Below, piece after piece: positions 1 through 8,348 of a stretch of DNA of 64,000 bases. Under the pieces are notes generated by a model. It saw only the letters and a program-made list of their open reading frames with translations, was not told the DNA's origin and made no database searches. The stretch comes from Microvelia longipes (lineage: Eukaryota; Arthropoda; Insecta; Hemiptera; Veliidae): positions 10,965,934 to 11,029,933 of the forward strand of contig JACMZG010001913.1 of the NCBI GenBank assembly GCA_018340805.1. The letters run 5' to 3'. Position 1 is the stretch's first letter. Each line of letters starts with the position of its first letter. Made by a program: the position numbers and the translations under genes.

Positions 1-1199
1 AAAGTTTCAACTCTCGAGCTACGATGATAACAGACACATACACACACATAAAGACAGACAAATTTGTTTAAACTACTCAGGAGGTCTTTAAAATGTAACT
101 TATGAGTTAATTTTTTTGAAAGTGGATCATGCTCACCTAAACCAAGCCAAGCCATTTTGACAGTGGCGGCGATAAGCAGGATGCCCTGCCGGGGCATAGA
201 CAACTAAAATGATGCCTCCTATTCAATCAGTTTAACCACCCCCCTTCACTTCTAAGTGTTTTGTCATTTCCAGGTCGCAGTTTTTATTTTGCGGATACTT
301 GCTCGTAATATTTATTTCTTTTAAAAGAGGTCAGACCGAAGCAGACCGATCTATCACGACCTATTGCACTTTACACTCTCTGACTCTCTTCAAACTAATT
401 GTATCAATCTTTTCTTTTTATTTTCATTTATCAACGAGTTATTAAATACTTAACTGCTCGTCTTTATGTAAAATAACTTAAGTGCGGATTATGGATATTA
501 TAAATTGTTTTCTAGTATACTTTTTTTTTTTTGGGGGGGTGAAACCTTTGTTATGTTGCCCCCCGTCGATGTTGATGCCCCAAACTGCCGGGGCGGCGCC
601 CCGGCTGCCCCGGCGTTATCGCCGCCACTGGATGTGCATTAATATAAATAGAGTAATTATAAAGAAATAGATGAAAGCCAAGACAAGGCTAAGTGAAAAT
701 GTTGGAAAGATGTCGCTGGACAGTGATGGGAGGCAACATAATAATATAGGTGTGAGTGTGGACATAGGGAAGAATCTGATAAGGGTCCAGGTGGGTTCTG
801 TGAGGTATGGTCACAGAGTTCCCCGGTGGGGGGGGGGGGTAAATTTCCAAAAAGGGAAAAGTTTAGATCAAAAACTAAAATATACTAGACTTAATACATT
901 AGGGGTTCACCTGAAACGGATAATTTCAGTTTCATCCCCATCACTTAGTGTGAGCAATAAGTGAACAAAGAGATAAAATGTCTTTTCTAAAGGCTAAGCC
1001 CTCACTCTAGTGGTCATCCACTACCGAGGGTCCACACAAATGAATAGCAACCTTAAAAATTATTTATAAGATATTGTGGAAATTTTTATATTATTATTAT
1101 ATTATTATTATATTATTATTATATTATCCCGGTTTCGGATTTTTTGCAAAACAATACTTTTCCTATATATCTACGGTATTAATTAAGTAAAGTAAAAAT
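1..1199 (-). repeat. Family A copy, minus strand, split by two insertions
   Basis: Reverse complement of the 5' half of family A. Three blocks match: 1-98 (up to the 'aggaggtcttt' part), about 908-940 (CCTGAAACGGATAATTTC) and about 1128-1199 (CCGGTTTCGGATTTTTTGC to the end hairpin). Joined, they read as one element in the right order, so roughly 99-907 and 941-1127 look like later insertions. The first insert contains the hAT-like inverted ends at 161 and 630. The second contains a short ATTATTATATT tract. Confidence 0.6.
161..630. mobile_element. Possible hAT-like non-autonomous element (inverted ends CAGTGGCGGCGATAA)
   Basis: CAGTGGCGGCGATAA at 161-175 recurs as its exact reverse complement at 616-630. 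Ends beginning CAGTGGCGG are typical of hAT transposons. Both ends continue into CCGGGGC-rich sequence, and the right end holds a near-perfect hairpin GCCGGGGC-GGC-GCCCCGGC near 572-594. The 8 bp outside the two ends do not match each other, so a target duplication is not supported and the two ends may not belong to one insertion event. No transposase is present. Confidence 0.4.
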
Positions 1200-1217
1200 A
1201 TATACTATAAGATTATA

Positions 1218-1420
1218 ATTTCAAAATAATTCTGGTGCGTATGTCCGCAAGACGGGCGAATTTTCATTGAAATGCGTGCTTTCTTGTAAATCAATTTATT
1301 TTTTGCAATTAGCATAAACTGAGCATCAAATATGTGCTAATAATGCTCTGCCATGCATCGTATAATCTACGGGTGGCTCTATAAAGAAATCGCGTTTTTC
1401 CGCAAATTGACTTTATTTAG
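1218..1420 (+). repeat. Family B dispersed repeat fragment
   Basis: Contains the shared core 'TCTGGTGCG...CCGCAAG..GGGCGAATTTTC...GAAATGCGTGCTTTCTTG', also found at about 2715-2790 (-), 20330-20480 (+), 25930-26000 (+), 27120-27180 (-), 32085-32180 (-), 36920-36990 (+), 46770-46840 (-) and 46910-46975 (-). It is non-coding in all copies. Its class is unknown. Confidence 0.55.
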
Positions 1421-1526
1421 TTTTCCTACCGTGAAGGGGTTTGAAATTGAGATTTTCGGATTGGTTTATTTTGAGTTGTAGTCCACAAAATTACCTACCG
1501 ATCCCCTCCGGTTTATGCACACATAC

Positions 1527-2085
1527 TTTTACTTTTCCTCATTTATACTGTAGGTATATAGGAAAAGTATAATGTTTTTATGACGTCATTAACCCGCAAT
1601 AATGACAGCGAAAATTTCGAAAAATCATAAAACGCGGAAAAACGCGCGTTTTATGAACATACGATCAGATTGAGATTAAGCACGCATGTAGTATAAGTAT
1701 AAGTATGAGTATAGTAAGTATAAGACTAATATAAGTGCTAAGTCTTATTTCTTTATTAACATTAGATTACTTTTTTATGGAATGACTTATGTTCTTTTTT
1801 AAAAAATCTAAAAAATCAGAAAATGAATCAATTGAGTTGAAATTTAGTACAAATGTATAACTTTACTTAATACATAAGTACACTATGTTTTGTTTTAAGT
1901 AATCCATATTTTTTTAGATCATAAAAATTAAGCTGCATTGAGTGTGATCTTTATTTTTAATATTGTACGAATTGTATATTATGAGGACGAGCGAATCGAG
2001 TCCGAAGCAGGAAGGATTAGCGTAGCGAATCCGGTGTGATGTGGAAAATTTGCGAGGTACCCCGTACCCGATTTTTATTACTTTA
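1527..2085 (+). repeat. Family A copy, internally deleted
   Basis: Begins with the family's 5' hairpin (CTTTTCCT...AGGAAAAG at about 1533-1568) and ends with the 3' block 'GGTACCCCGTACCCGATTTT' at 2057-2076. The segment between the hairpin and the GACGTCATTAACCCGC block is missing, as is most of the 5S-like part, of which only the start near 1919-1950 remains. Confidence 0.75.
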
Positions 2086-2094
2086 TTTATTTAT

Positions 2095-2660
2095 ATCGTA
2101 AGTGTGTATAGGAAAAATATTCATGTGTTTGCAAAAAAATCCGAAACTGGGATGAAAACGGAATTATGGGTTTTAGGCGTTTTTAAGGCCTCCTGAGTGG
2201 TTTTTGCAAAGTTGTCTGTCTGTCTGTATGTGTGTGTGTGTGTTGTCATTGCAGCTCCCAGTGTATATATGCTAGAGAGTTAAACTTTTGTACAAAAATC
2301 AGTCTACCGCTGTAGTTGTGCTATTCGGAAATTAACGTCAATAACCCGCAATAATGAATCAGCAAAAATTTCGAAAAATCATAAAACCCGAAAAAATAAT
2401 GCGATCCGATTGAAATTTGGCACGCATGTAGCATTGTATTAGAGACTAACATACTAAGGCCCGTATTCCAAAGACATCTTCCTAACATTCTCCTTAAGGA
2501 ACAAGGAAAATGTTAGGAAAATGTCTTTGAATACGGGCCTAAGGTTCATCTCATTATCAGCATTAGTTCAATTTTTATTGAATGATTTGTATAGGTTTTT
2601 TAAAAAATTGTAATAAATCAGAATATATTCCAATTGAGTAAATTTTGTGCAAATGTAGCC
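2095..2660 (+). repeat. Family A copy interrupted by an 82 bp MITE
   Basis: Starts in the degenerate 5' hairpin ('GTGTATAGGAAAAATATT'), runs through the TG-rich tract near 2221-2243 and the 'CCCGCAATAATGA' block, and is cut at 2458 by a short palindromic element. It then resumes at 'TTCATCTCATTATCAGCATTAGTTC' and ends near the 'GTGCAAATGTA' block. Confidence 0.75.
2458..2539. mobile_element. 82 bp palindromic MITE, PIF/Harbinger-like
   Basis: The ends GGCCCGTATTC and GAATACGGGCC are perfect inverted repeats, and pairing continues inward through AAAGACAT and TTCCTAACATT, so almost the whole element folds back. It is flanked by TAA at 2455-2457 and TAA at 2540-2542. A 3 bp TWA target duplication is the hallmark of PIF/Harbinger. 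Uninterrupted family A copies elsewhere in the window show the empty target ('CTAAGTTTCATCTCATTATC'). Confidence 0.75.
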
Positions 2661-2714
2661 CCTGACGCTTTTTTTTTGAAAAATAGGGAAAAATTAAAGA
2701 GCAAGTTGAAGAAT

Positions 2715-2790
2715 AGGAGAAGGATTGATTAGCAAGAAAGCATGCATTCAAAGGAAATTCGCTCGGCTTGCGGAACTCTGACCTAGAAGT
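2715..2790 (-). repeat. Family B fragment next to the first coding exon
   Basis: 'AAGCATGCATTCAAAGGAAATTCGCTCGGCTTGCGGAAC' matches the reverse complement of the family B core. It lies about 65 bases upstream of the predicted splice acceptor at 2855, so it is probably in a 5'UTR intron or in the promoter region of gene 1. Confidence 0.5.
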
Positions 2791-2855
2791 ATTTGAAATA
2801 TATATTTAATATTGTTTAAATATTCAGATTTTTACTAACTAAATTATCATTTTAG

Positions 2856-2944
2856 TATGTTTCATGTTTTTCATTTAACATTAATAAAGTCGTGTTACAA
2901 TGAAGTACAACTTGATCTTCGTCATCATCACTATGCTCTACAAT
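2856..2944 (+). CDS. Gene 1, exon 1 coding part (signal-peptide exon); CDS begins at 2900
   Basis: ATG at 2900 encodes 15 residues (MKYNLIFVIITMLYN) and runs straight into a consensus donor AAT|GTAAGT at 2945. An in-frame TAA at 2885-2887 fixes this ATG as the first in its frame. The hydrophobic stretch LIFVIITMLY fits a signal peptide h-region. Just upstream, TACTAAC (branch-point consensus, about 2833-2839) and TTTTAG at 2851-2855 make a good 3' splice site, so this exon probably starts at 2856 with 44 bases of 5'UTR and an untranslated exon lies further upstream. It ends in phase 0, which fits exon 2. A further small phase-0 exon inside the 2.8 kb intron cannot be excluded. No homologue was recognised. 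Confidence 0.65.
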
Positions 2945-3007
2945 GTAAGTGCTGATATTTTTAAATGACTTTCCTTCAAACTTACAAGCCTTTCAAAATT
3001 GAAACAC

Positions 3008-4182
3008 TTTTGCTTTTCCTCATTTATAACGTAGGTGTATAGGAAAAGTATTAAGTTTTCAAAAAAATTGGGATGTAAAAACGGTGTTTTTAAGACCTCC
3101 TGAGTAGTTTTCACAAAGTTGTCTGTCTGTATGTGTGTGTGTCTGTTGTCATCGCAGCTCCCAGTGTATTTATGCTAGAGTTGAATTTTTTTACAAACAT
3201 CTGTCTATATGTGTAATTGTGCTATATTTAAAAAAATATGACGTCATTAAACCGCAAAAATTACTCCGCGAAAATTTCGAAAAATCATAAAACACGGAAA
3301 ATGTTGCGATAATTTTGATATTCAGCACGCATGTAGCCATGTATAACACTAACATACGAGCTAAGTTTCATTTCATTATTAGCATTAGTTTAATTTTTAT
3401 CGAATGATTAGTATACGTTTTTTAAAAAATTGTAAAAAAATTGGAAAATAATCCAAGTTAGCTGAAATTTAGTACAAAAGTACCCCCTTGACGTAGTAAA
3501 TAAGTGTACTAAGTTTCGTTGTAATACAACAAGTCTATGCATGAAAGGAACGAAGAAAAGAGTCTCTCCACAAAACTATTAATTTATTCAAAGCGCTTTC
3601 AACCTAACATGAGGCCATCATCAGTGCCTGTAAAAATAAGTAAAAATAACAAATAATTAAAACAGTTAAAAATGTATAAAAATCAAGTCAAAATACAGTA
3701 AAGACAATAAAAATACTAGCTCCCTTCTACTAGCTCTCCTGAAGGTACCGCCCCCGCCTCCAACCAGTCTATCACGGCTCACCGACATCGTTGAGTCGAA
3801 AAAGAAGAGGAAGAATATTACTAATTCTATTTAGTTTTTACGTTTATAATGTCTTTCTTTTAGCTGTTTTCTTATAATTATTCCTGGTAATTTCATTTGT
3901 CTTTTATTTATTTATTTAATTTATATTGTCTTTACTGTATTTTAACTTGATTTTTATACATTTTTAACTGTTTTAATTATTTGTTATTTTTACTTATTTG
4001 GACAGGCACTGATGATGGCCTCATGTAGGTTGAAAGCGCTTTGAATAAATTATTGTTTTGTGGAGAGACTCTTTTCATCGTTCCTTTCATTATGAACAAC
4101 TCCACTAGTGCTCATTCAAAATCAAGTCTATGCATGTTTTTTTTTGTTGGATCATAAAAATTAAGCAGCATTGAGCATGGTC
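3008..4182 (+). repeat. Family A copy split by a nested inverted-arm element
   Basis: The family A sequence runs from the 5' hairpin at 3012 to 'CAAGTCTATGCATG' at 3543 and continues at 4137 with 'TTGTTGGATCATAAAAATTAAGC' into the start of the 5S-like segment, ending near 4182. Removing 3544-4136 restores the order seen in intact copies (for example 56761-57555). Confidence 0.75.
3544..4122. mobile_element. Inverted-arm element, Penelope-like non-autonomous retroelement (inferred)
   Basis: Left arm 3544-3718 and right arm about 3925-4090 are reverse complements, starting from AAAGGAACGA / TCGTTCCTTT and including GAGTCTCTCCAC / GTGGAGAGACTC. Each arm carries the CTGATGA - stem-loop - GAAA signature (3597-3624 minus, 4009-4035 plus). 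A single-copy tail, 'AACTCCACTAGTGCTCATTC', follows the right arm. The element is flanked by a 14 bp direct repeat CAAGTCTATGCATG (3530-3543 and 4123-4136). Long, variable target duplications and partly inverted terminal copies are known for Penelope-like elements. No RT or GIY-YIG coding sequence is present, so the class is inference. Confidence 0.65.
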
Positions 4183-5096
4183 GTTTGTTCAAACATGTTT
4201 TTCAAACACTGTTCAAAATTACCATGATGTTTAATAAAAAAAAAAAAAACTAAAATTAAAAACTAATAATATATTCGCGATTCAAAGTCCGTAGCAGCGC
4301 CACCGTCGCTGATAAGAAATTGATAACGGAAGGGTGATCGTTGTTAAAGTCCTTATGGGAGTTTTTTTGGTTTTTCTTATTTGTGACGATTATTTCTTTA
4401 CATTTTTGATCAAAGTGCTTTAATTTAATTAATTTTAGAGCGTATGAACTCAGTAGAATCACAATTTCATTGAAAAATAGGGTTTTAATGGGTTGTCACG
4501 AGTATCTAAATTAAGTGATAAGATGGTGAAAATCACAATATAGTGTTTTATTTTAGTTATTGTTAATTAATGTTACTTTTAAATAATTTTAGTTTACACA
4601 AACACACAAAATTACCTTATAGTTACATTAAATTGTTTAAATTAGTTGTTACAGGTATTTAAATTAACTGATAATCAGCCGATTTTCACTGTAATGGTGT
4701 TTTAATTTATCAATCAATTTTATTTACACGCTAAAATTATAAATAACTCAATAAGTTCACGTTTTTGTAAAATGTTTGTTTAAATCATCCGTTTAGGTTT
4801 TATTATTTCTGGGTTTAATCGGACAAATCCAAGTCTGTAGAGATAAGAGCCTGATTCTATATTTAAAATCCTGGAATAACCGAAGTATTTATCTATGAAA
4901 TATTGGCCATTTTTTTAAGCACCGATGGTAGTTCTATTAATTTTTACCTCATTTATCACAAATTAACGAACAATAAAGGAATAAAAGAATAATTTTCAAC
5001 GGCTCCCATGCAAATCCTATGATACAAAAAAATTTGATCACCCTTTCGTTTTCCCGCCATTGGTATTGCCAACCTTACAACTATCTCTTTGAATCG

Positions 5097-5257
5097 CGAA
5101 TTGTCAACCACAATAGTATAAAAAAAATTATCACTGATCGGTTTCGACTTAATCTTAGTCTTTAGATTTAGTTTTAGTCTATAAACAGCTTTGACGATGA
5201 CGTTAAGTCGAAACCGGTCAGTTATAATTTTTTTTTCTACTATTGTAGTTGACAATA
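5097..5257. mobile_element. Small inverted-arm element with TGACGA-GAC..GTC-GAAA signature
   Basis: Left arm about 5097-5152 and right arm about 5203-5257 are imperfect reverse complements (AATTGTCAACCACAATAGTA / TACTATTGTAGTTGACAAT, and GGTTTCGACTTAA / TTAAGTCGAAACC). The right half holds TGACGA (5192-5197), a GAC-GTTAA-GTC hairpin and GAAA (5210-5213), the same layout as the larger inverted-arm elements. Confidence 0.5.
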
Positions 5258-5754
5258 TATTAATTATTTTTAATTCTGGTGTGTGTTTTTATACTAAACA
5301 TTATGGTGAGCCTATACCACAAAATCTTCGTCGAAACAACTAATGACTGTTCGAAATCATAGTTTGATACGCTGCCTAGGTTGTCTTAACCATGTGTATG
5401 ATATAGAAGAAAAATATCTTATGTTATAGAATATCATAACAAAAAAATGATATTCTATTGTTACATTATTTATACAATAATGACCTCTTTAAACTAACTG
5501 TATTTTACTGAAGTAAATTTAACTAAAAGTTAAAGTAGTCTTGCACTAGAAATTTCCTTTCTCGTGTTTAGTGCTTGAGCCTAATTAATTTTCAGCCCAT
5601 ACCAAGACTATGTACAATTAATGCCTTTACTACTATAAACTCATAATCCGTGACATGTTCTACGCGAATACCATCTTCAATAGAACCTGGTGGAACCAGT
5701 ATTCGCCAGGGTTGAGCCAATAAGTATTTCAAATGTTTTTAATAATAAATTCAG

Positions 5755-5980
5755 GAGTATGTACGATGTCGATCGCTTGGAAGTAAGTGTAAAGAAGATT
5801 TAGACTGGATAAACAGTTTGGTGCTGGAGCGAGTGGAAGAGAAAGCGTTCAGCGTGGAACCAGCCCTGGGAGTAGGTGTACCAGCTAAACCAAAACTAGA
5901 TTCAACTATAGAAGAATTAGTGCAGATGATACTCGAGAGTAACGACACTCTGTCTGCCTGGAGAGTCAGGGAGTGTCTAG
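5755..5980 (+). CDS. Gene 1, exon 2 (residues 16-91 of a putative secreted protein)
   Basis: The acceptor AAATTCAG precedes an open frame starting EYVRCRSLG in phase 0, matching exon 1. It ends ...WRVREC-L plus one base before GTGGGA, so phase 1. It encodes cysteines at residues 20, 27 and 89, an amphipathic charged stretch (LERVEEKAF, IEELVQMILES) and a VGVPAKPK turn. Removing the signal peptide would expose an N-terminal Cys pair seven residues apart. A strong cryptic donor, GAA|GTAAGT, lies inside the exon near 5780. No family is recognised. Evidence for coding is the open frame together with consistent splice phase on both sides. Confidence 0.65.
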
Positions 5981-6468
5981 GTGGGATTTTTTTTATCATT
6001 TACAAAGAACCAATTCAATTCCAGAAGATTTAAGAAAACCTTACCATGAATCTCTACAGAACTTCTGTAAACCTTTTAGCTAAGTTAATAAAGTTACCAA
6101 ATATGGGACTTTCCTTTTTCATACAACAATCAGTCAAATATAATAAGAAAAAACGGGTTGCTCCTAGACCTGCTTTTAGCGAATTTCCATTAGAAAATTA
6201 CGCTTTTGAGGTCGTATGGAAGAAGAAGAGAGGTGGAAAGAAGTCGACTTCATTTTAGTTTACTTAATTCCAAAATTATATAAATTGTCAAGTTATATAT
6301 AAGTCTCTGTACGTTTTGAAGTACTTATTCAAAGGTCTTTTCAGGTCAAGATTTTTTTTGTACTAAAATCAACCTATTGACTATTGTTTATGAAGGTCCA
6401 TGATTCTTTCTCAGTCTTTTAGCTATAATTATAGTAGAAAATACACATGCGTAAATTTTTATTTGCAG
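5981..6468 (+). other. Gene 1 intron 2
   Basis: Begins GTGGGATTTT and ends TTTTTATTTGCAG. A 70-codon open frame at 6046-6258 inside it is not needed for the gene and has no splice sites that fit. It includes the 'TTAGCGAATTTCC' motif seen in repeats elsewhere in the window. Confidence 0.5.
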
Positions 6469-6671
6469 GTAGGTACTTAAAAGAAGTAAAACCATGGCGA
6501 CCACAATTGTCAGAAGGTAGTTCGGGAAGTCCAGGACAACTAGGATACGATCCTCCACATTATCTAGGACCAATAGAACCTTTCCCTGTACCAGTTCCAG
6601 AAGATGAAGACTACAGGCCTGGTGCTGAAGGATACACTACTTACATCAACCCATATAACTTCATGAACAAG
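6469..6671 (+). CDS. Gene 1, exon 3 (Pro-rich, residues 91-158)
   Basis: The acceptor TATTTGCAG| gives GT to complete the split codon (G|GT, Gly), then RYLKEVKPWRPQLSEG in frame. The segment is rich in Gly/Pro/acidic residues: DPPHYLGPIEPFPVPVPEDE, then DYRPGAEGYTTYINPYNFMNK. It ends AAG|GTGCAT in phase 0. The donor is weaker than consensus, but the phase matches exon 4 exactly. The low-complexity, tyrosine-containing sequence suggests an extracellular or structural protein rather than an enzyme. No catalytic motif is visible. Confidence 0.7.
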
Positions 6672-6754
6672 GTGCATAATATCATTTGATACAACTGAGT
6701 TTTGCTCAACATAAATAATTACGCGAGAGACACAAACAAAAAGTAACAAAAAAG

Positions 6755-6798
6755 GCCTGAGGAGGGTTTGGCCCAAAAGGGCCGAAACCTACCTCTCA
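6755..6798 (+). repeat. Hairpin with CTGAGGA/GAAACC signature in intron 3
   Basis: GGTTTGGCCC-AAAA-GGGCC-G-AAACC forms a 10 bp stem with one bulged G, extended outward by GAGG/CCTC. It shares the CTGAGGA (6757-6763) and GAAA (6784-6787) words with the inverted-arm elements, but here GAAA lies inside the stem, so it does not have hammerhead geometry. Confidence 0.45.
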
Positions 6799-7247
6799 AG
6801 GCGCCCAATGTGGGGTCCACTTTTAACTAGAGTAGTATTAATGAGTATAGCAAGCTTAATTTTTTTTTAATTTCATATTTAATAAAATTAAATCAAAGAT
6901 ATTATTTTATTGAAATAAATTAAAATAAACTTAAGTAAATAAAATAAATAAGTAAGTATAAAATACATTTTTAAGTAAACCTTAAGTTTACTCATTTAAA
7001 TGAAATTTTTAACAAAACTATTTTATGTTTAATCTTTAGGGCCCTTTTTGTACTACTTTTGTACTTTTGAACTAGGTTGCAAGAAATACCTAGGAATATA
7101 ACAAGCAAAATGCTTCAAGCTCTGCCGGCGCCATTGACATGACATTATGTCGAGCTATAAATATTGACAAACAATGGAACAGTACCCAGATGCTAACACT
7201 TTTGCTAGTTACATTTTAAAGGTGTCTCTTGCACAATTATACTGCGT

Positions 7248-7250
<3 letters not shown>

Positions 7251-7325
<75 letters not shown>

Positions 7326-7340
7326 ATATATATATATATA
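7251..7340. repeat. (AT)n microsatellite, about 90 bp
   Basis: Uninterrupted TA dinucleotides apart from one AATATAATA break near 7320. It lies within intron 3 of gene 1. Confidence 0.95.
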
Positions 7341-7396
7341 CAATAAAAGTGCATTAGTAACACAAATAATTCAGTTAAAACATTAAATATTTACAG

Positions 7397-7684
7397 GTGC
7401 CGGAATTTTTCAAACCTCGGCCATCCTCAGATGATGATTACGATGACTATTCAGATTCATCGGAAGAAGTCATCAAACCAACAACTACTTCTCCAGACAT
7501 AGGAGATCCATCACCAAGCCATGATCCTTTCCCTGATGATATTTTCCCACCTATACCAATTGATCAAGAAATTAATTCATTAAAACCAAGTGCTCAACCG
7601 ATAATCGAAACCAGTACAACAACTATGCCACCTGTATCAGATGACTACTACGATGATTATGCTTATGATGATTATTATAAATAA
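7397..7684 (+). CDS. Gene 1, terminal exon (acidic Asp/Tyr-rich C-terminus, residues 159-253)
   Basis: The acceptor TTTACAG| leads in phase 0 into VPEFFKPRPSS, continuing 95 codons to TAA at 7682-7684. It has an acidic block with DDDYDDYSDSSEE, a Pro/Thr-rich middle (KPTTTSPDIG, SPSHDPFPDD) and a C-terminal repeat of DDYYDDYAYDDYYK type. DY-rich acidic tails are candidate tyrosine-sulfation sites and occur in secreted proteins. Phase agreement with exon 3 and the lack of stops over 95 codons support real coding. The whole predicted protein is 253 residues. Its function is unknown; cuticle, chorion, salivary or extracellular-matrix roles are only guesses. Confidence 0.7.
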   Translation: MPEFFKPRPSSDDDYDDYSDSSEEVIKPTTTSPDIGDPSPSHDPFPDDIFPPIPIDQEINSLKPSAQPIIETSTTTMPPVSDDYYDDYAYDDYYK

Positions 7685-7756
7685 ATTAAGGTTTATAAAA
7701 GAACGAAAAGAGAAAGTAGAGAATAATAATAACAAAATTTACAAAACTACTACAAC

Positions 7757-8060
7757 AAACTGCTGTATACAGCAGCAATTTACAGACAATTGCTAAGTAC
7801 AGACAAGCAATACAAACAAACTGCTGTACACAGCAGCAATTTACAAACAATTGCTAAGTACAGACAAGCAATACAGACAAAAACTGCTGTATACAGCAGC
7901 AATTTACAAACAATTGCTGTACAGACAAGCATACAGACAAACTGCTGTACACAGCAGCATTTACAACAATTGCTAAGTACAGACAGCAATACAGACAACT
8001 GCTGTATACAGCAGCAATTTGAAGACAATTGCTAAGTACAGACAAGCAATACGGACAAAT
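7757..8060. repeat. Palindrome-bearing tandem repeat, 61 bp unit, about 5 copies
   Basis: Each unit contains the perfect palindrome CTGCTGTATACAGCAG (or the TACACA variant), then CAATTTAC, CAATTG, CTAAGTACAGACAAGCAATACAGAC. Units start near 7757, 7818, 7880, 7938 and 7996. The array starts 72 bases after the stop codon of gene 1 and precedes AATAAA motifs at about 8200 and 8268, so it may be transcribed in the 3'UTR. Confidence 0.85.
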
Positions 8061-8194
8061 TAATATATAGTTTAAATAAGCATATATAGTTTAAATTAAT
8101 TTAAATATCAATTATAATATATGTTAATTATCACTAGTTTATTTGTAATGAAATCTAAATTTCTTTATATATAAATTTTATTATGATTGTTTAA

Positions 8195-8275
8195 CTAACC
8201 AATAAAATTAAATATATAATTAATTGTTATTTTGTAAAAAGGGTAATTTTGCCCGTTATTGTATTAATAAATAAA
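8195..8275 (+). promoter_or_regulatory. Candidate polyadenylation signals for gene 1
   Basis: AATAAA occurs at about 8201 ('ACCAATAAAATTAAAT') and 8266 ('TTAATAAATAAAAAATT'). Either could end a roughly 0.5-0.6 kb 3'UTR. In DNA this AT-rich the motif is frequent by chance. Confidence 0.25.
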
Positions 8276-8348
8276 AAATTAAAAACAATAATATTTTAAT
8301 TAAAATATAGGAATATTTATTAGTAATCGATATGTAACTAAATTATTT

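Larger units (their letters stand above)
2945..5754 (+). other. Gene 1 intron 1, filled with repeats
   Basis: Bounded by GTAAGT at 2945 and AATAAATTCAG at 5744-5754. It contains a family A copy (3008-4182), a nested inverted-arm element (3544-4122), AT-rich DNA without recognisable features at 4200-4950, an inverted-arm element at 5097-5257, and unassigned sequence from 5260 to the acceptor. Confidence 0.55.
6672..7396 (+). other. Gene 1 intron 3 with a hairpin and an (AT)n tract
   Basis: Runs from GTGCAT to ATATTTACAG. It holds a CTGAGGA...GAAACC hairpin at 6757-6795, AT-rich sequence, and a dinucleotide AT tract at 7251-7340 ending 56 bases before exon 4. Confidence 0.55.

Noticed and set aside
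482..964. Two adjacent open frames (62 and 97 codons)
   Set aside because: Low-complexity composition, overlap with a hAT-like end and no splice or protein-family support.
4956..5255. Minus-strand open frame of 99 codons
   Set aside because: It reads through both arms of a small inverted-arm element; no protein-like features.
6046..6258. 70-codon frame between exons 2 and 3 of gene 1
   Set aside because: Exons 2 and 3 join in phase without it, and it has its own stop and no acceptor/donor pair that fits.
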